Shown here in pieces: positions 23,270 through 32,182 of a stretch of 64,000 bases of DNA; position 1 is the first letter of the stretch, and the number at the start of each line of letters is the position of its first letter. The DNA lies in the NCBI GenBank assembly GCA_902805475.1, contig CADCSX010000023.1, positions 2,232,001-2,296,000 on the forward strand, given 5' to 3'. The notes under the pieces were generated by a model. It had not been told where the DNA came from and made no database searches. It worked only from the letters and a program-made list of their open reading frames with translations. Both the position numbers and the translations under genes were made by a program. This DNA comes from Entonaema liquescens. Its lineage: Eukaryota > Ascomycota > Sordariomycetes > Xylariales > Xylariaceae.

Positions 23270-24040
23270 CTACAACTCGCGCGACTGAAGCTGCTCCTGG
23301 ACCCTCCGTCTGCGCTCGATCTCAAGGCGGCGCCACTCCTCATCGCTGACGCTGGGCATATCTAACGGTTGGCGGAAGGCGGTATCGGGCTGGACCTTCT
23401 CGTCCCTAGGCTGCCAGACGTCGGTGCTGCTGGGGCGTCCGGGGGCGTGGTACTTGAGGTACTCCTTGCGGCGGTAGTGGGCCTTGATGGCCTGTTCTTT
23501 CTGCTGCTGGGAGTACGTGCGGGTGCGCATGCAGAACCAGAAGTCGTCCCAGTGCTCGGAGCACGAGCGCATGCCGCCGGCGCGGTAGACGGAGACCCAC
23601 TGGCCGCCGAGCGAGTTGCAGTGGTAGGCGGCGTCGAAGGCTTGTCGGCAGGACATGCTGGTGGGGAGAAGGGATTCTGTTATTGGGTCGAGGGTTGGGG
23701 GATGGAGGGTTCGGAGGAGGAGGATGGGGAGGGAGGGGGAGGACCAGAATAGAGAGGAGGAGGAAGAGTTGGTGGTAGGTTGTGATAATGTTGGTAGTGG
23801 TGGTGTTTGGGAGAGGTTGGAAGACGGGTTGCTGGTCGAGGGTTCGGGATACGTTGGTGGAGAGGGCTTGCTGCTGCTGAATTCTGCTTGTAGCTGGGCC
23901 ATGAACTTGGCGATTTCGGGATCGCTGTAGTCGGATTCGGGTTGTTTTGACGGAGGTGCCGTGGATTTGTTATTAGACTCTCCATTGGAATCGGGGCTCT
24001 TTGGGCCTGCCTCGGATTGAGATGACCACATCCAACCCAT
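23270..24040 (-). CDS. EMI1: DUF3128 / Emi1-like twin CX9C protein
   Basis: Intronless, 256 residues. The conserved part (about 128-195) is MSCRQAFDAAYHC ... MRSCSEHWDDFWFCMRTRTY, a twin CX9C arrangement (C131/C141 and C160/C170) as in proteins folded in the mitochondrial intermembrane space by Mia40. The family DUF3128 includes yeast Emi1, needed for early meiotic IME1 induction and mtDNA maintenance. The N-terminal 125 residues are Ser/Pro-rich and disordered. The C-terminal tail is basic and coiled-coil-like (EEWRRLEIERRRRVQEQL). An alternative in-phase intron (GTATCC to CCAG) could remove residues 64-129, but the unspliced LLPTSMSCR matches my memory of family members better. Confidence 0.85.
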   Translation of the reverse strand: MGWMWSSQSEAGPKSPDSNGESNNKSTAPPSKQPESDYSDPEIAKFMAQLQAEFSSSKPSPPTYPEPSTSNPSSNLSQTPPLPTLSQPTTNSSSSSLFWSSPSLPILLLRTLHPPTLDPITESLLPTSMSCRQAFDAAYHCNSLGGQWVSVYRAGGMRSCSEHWDDFWFCMRTRTYSQQQKEQAIKAHYRRKEYLKYHAPGRPSSTDVWQPRDEKVQPDTAFRQPLDMPSVSDEEWRRLEIERRRRVQEQLQSREL

Positions 24041-24882
24041 GGTGTCTGGTATTTTGCTATGCTATAGCTTCTTCGTATACGTAGGTTTAACTGTGTGGTT
24101 TTGTCGATTTGGTATATGCGCTATACTTTGCGCTTCTGATGAATTGGTTCTCTCTAGGATCAAAGATGGCAGCAATTCGTGAGGATGAAACACTTTGACA
24201 AGAGGATAGCTCTTCGTAAAGTACGTGCGGGGGATTCACGCGGGGTGCAGTACCACAGTTATGGTAGTATTCGCTCTCGTGATCGATTCCCTCTGGAAGG
24301 TTGATGCACTTCTTTGTTCTCTCGACCAATGACAAAGACCTTGATTACAGCGGACGTAGTAATGGTCTGATATAGTGACCTCGGATATGCAGCTGGATTT
24401 GTGGATTTGTGGATTTTTGGGTATCACTACATGTAACATACAATCAATTTTTGATATATTTCTCTATTTAAATTTCGTCTCGACGGGTTTCTCAATTGCT
24501 TCACGCTAAGTTCTAATAGAAGCTTTCATCCCACCAAGATTGTGGCTTTCACTTAGTTAAGTAGGTACTTCTCTGTGGCACATATTCTAGTTCCAGTGGC
24601 TTGATTATTTGACAGGTGGGTAAAAGCACTGGGCACAATACTTAAAATAATTTGATCTTGGCAAGAGCTGGCGATGACCTCATCGGCCTCTCACGAAACT
24701 TGTTGATTGAGCTGAACTAGTTGAATATTTACCTAACTAATAACAACAATAAATTCTAGCACATTCAGCACACTTATTCATTCCAACATATTCCAATATA
24801 TCCCCTATATCCCCATCCAGCTTATTGTATATTGTATATTGTATACAGTGAGCATGGGGATAAGCTTTAAACCGTCTAAACG
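24041..24882. other. Divergent intergenic region EMI1 / YME2
   Basis: 0.84 kb between divergent genes for mitochondrial proteins. AT-rich. Holds a short upstream ORF just before YME2. No further gene seen. Confidence 0.5.
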
Positions 24883-24886
24883 ATGA
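24854..24886 (+). promoter_or_regulatory. Upstream ORF overlapping YME2 start
   Basis: An ATG at 24854 opens a 10-codon frame whose TGA stop (24884-24886) overlaps the YME2 start codon in an ATGA arrangement. If it is in the transcript, ribosomes ending this uORF would stop on top of the main start, allowing termination-dependent reinitiation. Presence in the mRNA is not known. Confidence 0.45.
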
Positions 24887-27527
24887 TCCCAAGATACCCA
24901 TGTCTCGGCCCTAGGAATTTGCCTGGGTTGAGAGGGTTCAGAACCCCGGGCTCATTCTCTCGGCCTACCCTCACACAACGTCACCTTCCACCATGGACAT
25001 CCGTACCGAGAGCTTGGGAGAGCACCACCACTGGTGAAGGGAAAAGTGGTCACATAGACGCTGCTCCAAATGAATCCATCCTTTGGATAGACAGTATGAT
25101 CAAATTTTACAATACCACAATTTCGCAATTTTAGTGTAATAAGATGGCTAACTAAGACTAATAGATTTATTCCCTCTTAAGCTCTCCGGGTTACTACGAG
25201 CACCATGGAAGAGTCCCGATCAGGACCTTTCCGAGCTTATGAAGCGATTCCAAAACTCAACCTTAGGAGCCCTTGATCCAATTAATATGGTCAAGCGAGC
25301 TATTCCAAAGACAGCCCCGGTTGAAGTTACTGAAATCTTACCTCGCCTCAAAGATGGTGGAGCTTTTGTCAAGTTCAAATATCCCGCCGAAGTGTCCGCC
25401 AAAGAAATCGAAGCAACTGTCTCCAAATACCTCCAGGAGAAGCCCGTGAAGCCACTTTTCAGTCCATTCAGGGGTGTCCAGGCTGGGTTAGTTAACGGTG
25501 TTCCCTGGTTAGAGGACTTACATAGATTCCCCAAGGACAGATTAAGAGTTGAATTCGTCCCTAAGAACCCGGGCGAAGAGGCCGTTGAATTGTCCCAGGA
25601 AACCTTGTACAGCTTGTTTCGACGATATGGAAAGATTGCTGAGATCATCTCGCAGCCTTGGGATTCTAAGGTCCTCCCGAAATATGCCTATGTTGACTTC
25701 GCTTTCGTCAGAGATGCTATCATGGCGAGAAACTGTCTACACGGTTTCGTCGTGCCCGAGGACCTCGGCGGCGGCAAATTAGGAACCAGACTTCGTATGT
25801 CTTACGAACAACGAGCGCAGCCACATCGTATTTGGGAGTGGATATCCAACCACCCTAGAATTGTTATTCCCGTTCTAGTCGCCTTGTTAACTGGTCTCAC
25901 TGTTATAATATTCGATCCGATCCGATCATTTTTCGTCAAAGCTCATGTCACACGCCGGTTCCGCCTTAGCAACAGTAGGCTCTATAGGTGGCTTCGAAGG
26001 CGAACTGTTTATATCTTAAATCTCAAGAAGGATAAATCGGATCAAGCGGGACTAAGCGCAGTCTGGACGCACAGAAGGGACCTAATCGATCAGATCCAGA
26101 AATGGTTGCTGGAAACCGCCGAGACTTTTATCGTCATTCAAGGGCCCCGCGGCTCCGGAAAGAAAGAATTGGTCTTGGATCAAGCTCTAAAGGGGAGAAA
26201 TAATGTTCTAGTCATCGACTGCAAACCGATTGTAGAAGCCAGGGGTGAATCTGGAACGATTAAGGAGATGGCAGCATCTGTCGGCTACCGTCCTATCTTT
26301 TCATATGCCAACAGCATGAGTAGTATGGTCGATCTTGCTGTCCAGAGTACTACTGGTGTCAAGGCAGGCTTCTCTGAGACCTTGGAATCACAGCTTCAGA
26401 AAATTCTACAGACTACAGCCGCTGCTCTTACAGATATTGGTATATCGGACCGTAATAAGGCGGATTCTGACGCTTCAATCCCCGTTGACACCTATCTAGA
26501 AGCACACCCTGAGAAGAGACCCGTTGTGGTTATCGACAACTTCTTGCACAAGGGTGATACCAATGCTATTGTCTATGACAAGATGGCCGAATGGGCTGCC
26601 GCTTTGGTTCAATCTAACATTGCCCATGTTATCTTCCTGACCAACGACACGGCCTACTCGAAGTCACTATCCAAAGCTCTCCCTGATCGTGTCTTCCGCC
26701 AGGCTGCCCTTGGTGATCTCTCGCCCGACGTAGCCAAGCGCTTTGTCTTAAGTCATATTACTAATGACGCAGAGCAACTGGCTGAAGCAACAGAGAAATC
26801 AAAGGATAGTAGCGAGTCGAGTGGAAAGCAGCCATGGTCTAGATTCCTTCCCGACTTGGGAGAACTCGACGAATGCATCGGTACTCTAGGCGGTCGTCTG
26901 ACAGACCTGGAATTCCTCGCCCGCCGCCTAAAAGCCGGACAAAGCCCCAAACAGGCCGTAGAGGAGATCACGGAACAATCCGCCTCGGAAATCCTCAAGT
27001 TCTTCCTTCTTCCCGGCAAGACCACTGATGACGGCGAGCACAAATGGTCTGTGGAGCAGGCTTGGTACCTTGTCAAAGCTCTCGCGGGTAGCGATTCACT
27101 GAGATACAACGAAGTCCTCCTACACAATACCTTCGCGTCTTCCACCTCAGTACCCGACGGCGAAGCTGCCCTCGAGGGCCTGTCCAACGCCGAACTCATC
27201 ACCCTGAAGTCACGCAACGGACGCCCTGCTCTAGTGGCCCCCGGAAAGCCCGTATACGCTGCTGCTTTCCGTCTACTGGCGCGCGACCCCGTGCTGTCAG
27301 CCAAGATGGATCTCGCGGTGCTGACAGAGCTGGCGAAAGCCGAGGCCAAGAATATCGATAAGGCGGAGACGGAACTCGCGCTTCTTGGTGGACTGCCTAC
27401 TCAGCCGGCGCAGACGGCCGGACGGACTACCTATCTACTAGGCAAGATCGAAGCTGCGCAGAGGAAGGTCGAGGCATATGAGAGGGAGATGGGGGCTTTG
27501 AAGAAGGTGCTTTGTAGCGAGGCTTGA
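24883..27527 (+). CDS. YME2: Mitochondrial escape protein 2 (RNA12 family)
   Basis: Inner mitochondrial membrane protein involved in mtDNA maintenance/escape. Exons 24883-25093 and 25165-27527 (donor GTATGA, branch GCTAACTAA, acceptor ATAG), 857 residues, close to the usual 850. The N-terminus is Arg-rich without acidic residues, a matrix-targeting signal. The splice junction restores NLFPLKLSGLLRAPW, a family block. An RRM-like domain (about 195-270: RLRVEFVP ... YAYVDFAFVRDA), one membrane span at about 304-321 (IVIPVLVALLTGLTVIIF), and an intermembrane P-loop ATPase-like domain with IQGPRGSGKKELV near residue 400 follow. The C-terminal helix (KIEAAQRKVEAYEREMGALK) is coiled coil. The start is set by the targeting signal; an overlapping uORF precedes it. 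Confidence 0.94.
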
Positions 27528-28223
27528 TTTGATGAGGTAAATGGGCGGACAGGTGGTTGGGAGGTAGAGTGTTGTACATAAGGGCATGGTTCCAGTCGAT
27601 ACCCAACTCATTTACTCGGTTAGACCTGGAGGTATATACAGAAAAAAAAAACGTGATCATATTTTGCAGTATACAGTTCTCATTAGTCGCGGTGCTTAAA
27701 GCCTCTTACTTATATCCTCTAGTTAAGCAAGCCTAAGGGTTTTCCCCTTATTCTACGACGCGGTTTCAAAGAGAATAGAGGTCATAAGAGGCTACCCTTA
27801 TGAAATGTATTAAAAATGAAACTTTTGATTTGGTATCACAGACGCATCACCCGAGTGGAATATATACATTACGCACATACCGACGCAGGTTCTTCTAACA
27901 ACCGACTAAGTTAATAAGCTTCGTCGTCGACAAGCTCTCAACTCCCACAGAAGAACAGAACGCCACCGACGTAAGAAATGCGGCCGACCCAATGCCTTGA
28001 TGCCGCGGAGCGTCGTAGAGTATGTGTTAGGTGGAAATAAAGTATGTACCACCAAAGCATCGACAATGATAAGGTGACGATTGATGCGATAAAAAGCCCT
28101 CCAAAAAAAAACCGCCGGCTTGGAGCTTTTTTCGACCAGCCCGGAATCCAAGTCATCCTTTGTTCCTTGATTTGTAACGTCCTACAAATCCGCAAGTAAA
28201 TCAGATATAGATATTTGGGGCTC
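27528..28223. other. Intergenic between convergent genes
   Basis: 3' flanks of YME2 and CENP-C. Two overlapping minus-strand frames (27906-28195) could encode a short protein with one hydrophobic stretch, but nothing supports expression. No other feature. Confidence 0.45.
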
Positions 28224-30474
28224 CTAGCCTAATTGCGTTTCCTCAGCATCGCCCCCCTCGCCTTGTACGAAGACTTCGCAGCCCTGTGCGAAGAAGATAC
28301 GCGCAGGCCTATCGGTATTATTTGCGATGCTATAATGGTTTCCTTCACACAAGACTTGTTAGTTCTGGGTTGTCAAGACGGCGCACTATGTCTCTCTAAG
28401 ACAAATGTCTTCCCCCTGTCTGGAAAAACAAAAAGGGAAGTGAGGAAGGGAATGGAATAAGCACATGGATCAACGACTTACCTCTCGGCACAAACCACAT
28501 GCCACCCTGTCCGATCCGAAACTCCGTCTGTGCAACTGTAACATCGACATTTCCCTTATGCACAAAGAACACCATCTGCATCTTCCGCGAGTTCTTCGTG
28601 CGCTTCTCCGAGCCGGGCGGCATATCCACAATACCCGAGCCGAAGAACGGGAGTGTAAGCGTCTTGGCGAACCGGAACGTCGCGTCCTTGATATCCTTCA
28701 GCTGGATCGCAGCCTCGGAAATCGCAAGCTCCTCTTCTGCGATCTCGAGCTGATCCTCGTCCGCGGGTTCTGTCTCGTACTCGGGCCTCCAGTAAAGGCA
28801 CTCGCCCGCGATGCGGCCCGGGTCATACTCCCAATCATCACGCTCCACCTCTTCTTCCTCAGCTATAGCCGAAACACGGCGCCCCGGTCTGCCTCGTTGT
28901 TTCGAAGGGCGGCCGCGGCGTTTTCTCTGTGGTATATCTTCAGGTTCCTCGGCGCGCACGACACCCTGCACAACGGGCATGACAAACTTCTGGCCTTTGT
29001 CTTCGAATACATCCACGCCCTCTCGTACGGCATGCTCTCCCTGCCACCATTTTAAGGGTTGGTATGAGCGTCGACCTGACCGTGTAATTCGCATGCTGTC
29101 TTCGCCTTCTCGGCGTAGAGCGACTAATCCGCGGCCCTTGGGAAGTGGAGGGCCACGCTGCACCACAGGTTCCTCGACACCAATCCCAGAAGATTTTCGC
29201 TTTCGACCGGGTTTGCCCTTTTCCTTTGTTGCGGTTGGTTTCGATGCAGTCGCCTTGCTCTCTTTCTCCTCGGTCCGCTGGCGCTTTGTCTTTCTTTCGT
29301 TGGCAATATCCTCCGTCTCGGGTTCCTGTTCCTCCTCGTTACTACTTCCCGAGTGTCTTCCTGGTCTTCGCTTCTGGGCCTTATTTGGAGGTTCATGTTC
29401 TTCTATCGGCGATGAAGCCTTTGCTGGTCGTCCTCGTTGCTTCTTTTTCGTCGGCAAATCGTTGACTTCTTCAGTTCGTGAAGGTGCCGCTTTGGGGACT
29501 GATGGTTCTCCCTCTTCTTCTTGCGCGACGGGTGACTTTGGCTTGCGGCCTCTGCGTTTTTTAGGCTGCTCAGGGGATTTTGGTTGCGGGGTAGGCTGTT
29601 CTTCCTCTTCCTCTTCCTCAACCTCGCGTTCAGGCTCAGGCTCGGGTTCTATAAGGGGTTCGTCTTGTTCGTCATTAATATCTTCTATCTCGTCAACTCC
29701 GGCATCAAGCACGTCCATTGGTTCCTCTGGTTCCTCTTCTTCGACATCTTCTTCCTGCGGTTGGTTTCGGTTGCTTCGTGGCCTAGGCTCGTCCTCGTCA
29801 GAATCACTGGCGTGAGCATGACCATTAGTGAGCTTTCCGTTCCTAGGCTTTGTTCCATTAAGTTTTGGTTGTCCTTTGGTTGGAGGATTCATTCTATTTG
29901 AAGCTGATTTGGAGAAATCCAGTTTGCGATTTACAGATTTAGGGGGGATAGGTTCACGCGCGGGCATGATGGAACCGCGAGCAGGTGAAGAAGTAAGGGC
30001 AATATGCGGATTCTGGCGTGCTGGAGACTGTAAATGAGTCTTGATGGGGGATCGAGCGCGCGGTAGCGAAGGACGAGACTGTCTCTGTTTCATGATAGTA
30101 GCTGGTCCCATCTGAGATTCTGCAAAGCGTGAATCAGTAAGCAAGAGCGAGTATTACGTAGGGGACGGTATACCGTCGTCTATTTCCATCTCTTGCTCCT
30201 CGTCCGAGTCAGCATGATGCCTTCCATTAGCGCCATTAACGCTAACATTGTTAACGTCTTTTTCGGGTGATGAAAAAAGGGAGTCTACAGCTTCGAAGCC
30301 GTGTGCGTCGCGCTCGCGCTCTGCTAATGTGAGACCCGTTTTTCTACTTTATATTAGTCTCGATATTCGTTATGATAGGCGCAGTGGTGAATACCTTCCA
30401 ACCACACCGACGTCGTAAACTTGTTCATTTTGCGACTGCGTTATGCGCCGCTGCGATTGTGCTTTTGAAGGCAT
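28224..30474 (-). CDS. MIF2: CENP-C / Mif2 inner kinetochore protein
   Basis: Binds centromeric CENP-A nucleosomes and recruits the outer kinetochore. Four exons: 30395-30474, 30174-30343, 28482-30119, 28224-28342; 668 residues with all phases kept. The N-terminus (YDVGVVGRKTGLTLAERE ... FEAVDSLFSSPEK) is the Mif2 N-terminal region. The central part is acidic/basic and disordered with four AT-hook-like motifs (RRGRKP, QRGRPAK, RRGRPSK, QRGRPGRR). The CENP-C motif is RRSYQPLKWWQGE, nucleosome-binding. The C-terminal cupin dimerisation fold (QMVFFVHKGNVDVTVAQTEF, GGMWFVPRGNHYSIANN, RPARIFFAQGCEVF) is completed only by splicing to the last exon. That intron ends in AAG (branch AACTAAC) rather than YAG. 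Two MluI boxes lie upstream. Confidence 0.95.
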
Positions 30475-30597
30475 AGCAACGGGTGGCAGTTTGAGGCGGT
30501 GCGATTCCGAAAAGAAAACTAATCAATCGCCCAAGTTTCAATGTAAAGATATGGAAATGTTCGGAGTCAGCGATAAGAGTCGCATTTGAAGTTGAAA

Positions 30598-30603
30598 ACG
30601 CGT
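30598..30603. promoter_or_regulatory. MluI cell-cycle box (MCB) 1
   Basis: ACGCGT preceded by A-rich sequence (GAAAACGCGTAAAAA), the recognition site of MBF-type G1/S regulators (Mbp1/Res). 124 bp upstream of the CENP-C ATG. Confidence 0.55.
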
Positions 30604-30788
30604 AAAAAGTATAAAACGATAATTCCTTGCGGGGAAGGCAGCGATGTTTACTTTCTTTGTTGAGGTACACTTTCCCTGTGGCTGCTGGGTGACCCGATTG
30701 ATCGACTGCACCTCCTTGCAAATTATTGTGGGACTGACCTTTTAAGTACCCAGTTTAATTAGCGGCACGAACACGCTCTGAAGTTAGA

Positions 30789-30794
30789 ACGCGT
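30789..30794. promoter_or_regulatory. MluI cell-cycle box (MCB) 2
   Basis: Second ACGCGT in the same divergent promoter, 168 bp upstream of the RNase H2A ATG. Confidence 0.55.
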
Positions 30795-30961
30795 CTACCA
30801 GAAGAAGCTTTTACTTATTCTTGAATTACCTACATGTACGGTACTTACATCTAAGAAAGATTTGTCGATGTACCTAATATATTACTAGGTACTATTTTTC
30901 AAACAATTATAACTAATCTACTAGTAAACGCCCAATTCCTCAAACCTCTACACTTCTCACC

Positions 30962-32023
30962 ATGGAAGACACACCAATGGACGACGGCACTGTCGCCCTC
31001 GAAACCCCAGCCGACAACGTCTTCGTCCCGCCCTCCATCCACCACGCCGCCACCCTCTCCGGCGAAACATACACGCATTTCTCCTCCGTGCCCCCCAATC
31101 TTCTTCCTCCCAAACCTTCCTCTCCGTCTCCGTCTCCATCATCATCACCCTCCGGACCCCCCTGCGTCCTCGGTGTCGACGAAGCCGGCCGCGGCCCCGT
31201 CCTCGGGCCCATGGTCTACGGCGTCTTCTACCTACCCCTCGAGCTGTCCGACCCGTTGTTAAAGCAGACCCACCACTTCGACGACTCCAAGGTCCTGACG
31301 CCCGTCGTCCGCTCCCAACTCATGCAGTCGCTATGCACGCCGTCGACCGACCTCTTCGACTCGTGCGGGTGGGCCGTGTCGTGCCTGTCGGCGCGGGACA
31401 TCGGGGCGAACATGCTGCGGCCCGCCAGCAGCGCGGCCTACAACCTCAACGCGCAGGCCTTCGACGCCACCGTCGAGCTGGTCAAGGGCGTCTTCGCCCG
31501 CGGCGTCAACGTCGCCGAGATCTACGTCGACACCGTCGGCCCCCCGGTCACCTACCAGGCCAAGCTCGCGCGCGTCTTCCCCACGACGAAAATCACTGTC
31601 GCCAAGAAGGCCGATAGCTTGTACCCCTGCGTCAGCGCCGCCAGTGTATGTGCTAAGGTTACCCGTGACGCCGCCCTGGAAGTATTGTATGAGGCGAGAG
31701 CGGCGGGTGATGCGGCGAGAGAGGAAGAAGGAGAAAACGAACAAGAGAGCTGGGGCTCTGGATACCCGTCCGACGCGAGGTGTGTCTCTTGGTTGAGGAG
31801 AAATATGCACCCCGTGTTTGGCTGGGGGCCCGAGTGCAGATTTAGCTGGGGCACGGCAAAGGATATGTTAGAGACGAAAGGCGGCGTCAAGGTCGAATGG
31901 CCAGTAGAGGAAGACGACGAGAACAGTCGACTTACCGATTTCTTTGCAGACAGCAGCAAGGAAAAAGATGCTGACGAACTGGGGTCTTGGTTCGGTACTC
32001 CGGCAGGTTTAGAGGCGTTTTAA
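30962..32023 (+). CDS. RNH201: Ribonuclease H2 subunit A (catalytic)
   Basis: Nuclear endonuclease that removes ribonucleotides from DNA and cleaves RNA in RNA:DNA hybrids; catalytic subunit of the three-part RNase H2. Intronless, 353 residues. A Pro/Ser-rich N-terminal stretch precedes the type 2 signature VLGVDEAGRGPVLGPMVYG (D73, E74 metal ligands). DDSKVLTPVVRSQLM, EIYVDTVGPPVTYQAKL (third acidic residue) and VAKKADSLYPCVSAASVCAKVTRD (with the following D) complete the active site; SGYPSDARCVSWL and FSWGTAKDML are eukaryotic H2A blocks. The acidic C-terminus is variable. Upstream region shared with CENP-C. Confidence 0.96.
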   Translation: MEDTPMDDGTVALETPADNVFVPPSIHHAATLSGETYTHFSSVPPNLLPPKPSSPSPSPSSSPSGPPCVLGVDEAGRGPVLGPMVYGVFYLPLELSDPLLKQTHHFDDSKVLTPVVRSQLMQSLCTPSTDLFDSCGWAVSCLSARDIGANMLRPASSAAYNLNAQAFDATVELVKGVFARGVNVAEIYVDTVGPPVTYQAKLARVFPTTKITVAKKADSLYPCVSAASVCAKVTRDAALEVLYEARAAGDAAREEEGENEQESWGSGYPSDARCVSWLRRNMHPVFGWGPECRFSWGTAKDMLETKGGVKVEWPVEEDDENSRLTDFFADSSKEKDADELGSWFGTPAGLEAF

Positions 32024-32182
32024 CCTAGAGATTATTTGGTTATTGCATCATGTATCTCACTGCGCATGGGATCACGGCGTTCTGGAAAGGATAAATATTG
32101 GATAAGAATTCTGTTTGTTCGGATTAGGGATTTGTGCATGACGAGAAATGTATCTTTACTATATCCTGGCCCACCTAGCCTT

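Larger units (their letters stand above)
30475..30961. other. Divergent promoter CENP-C / RNase H2A
   Basis: 487 bp shared by two divergently transcribed chromosome-maintenance genes, with two ACGCGT boxes. The right end, before 30962, is AT-rich then C-rich leader. Confidence 0.6.

Noticed and set aside
23655..23850. Possible intron within the Emi1-like gene
   Set aside because: In-phase GT..AG exists, but the unspliced protein keeps the LLPTSMSCR lead-in that I recall from family members.
27906..28195. Small minus-strand frame with one hydrophobic stretch
   Set aside because: Frame overlaps a second one, contains a run of A/T and lies in the 3' flank of two genes; no support for expression.
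28811..29815. 334-codon Ser-rich frame antisense to CENP-C
   Set aside because: Mirror of the acidic/basic disordered CENP-C region; no family signature.
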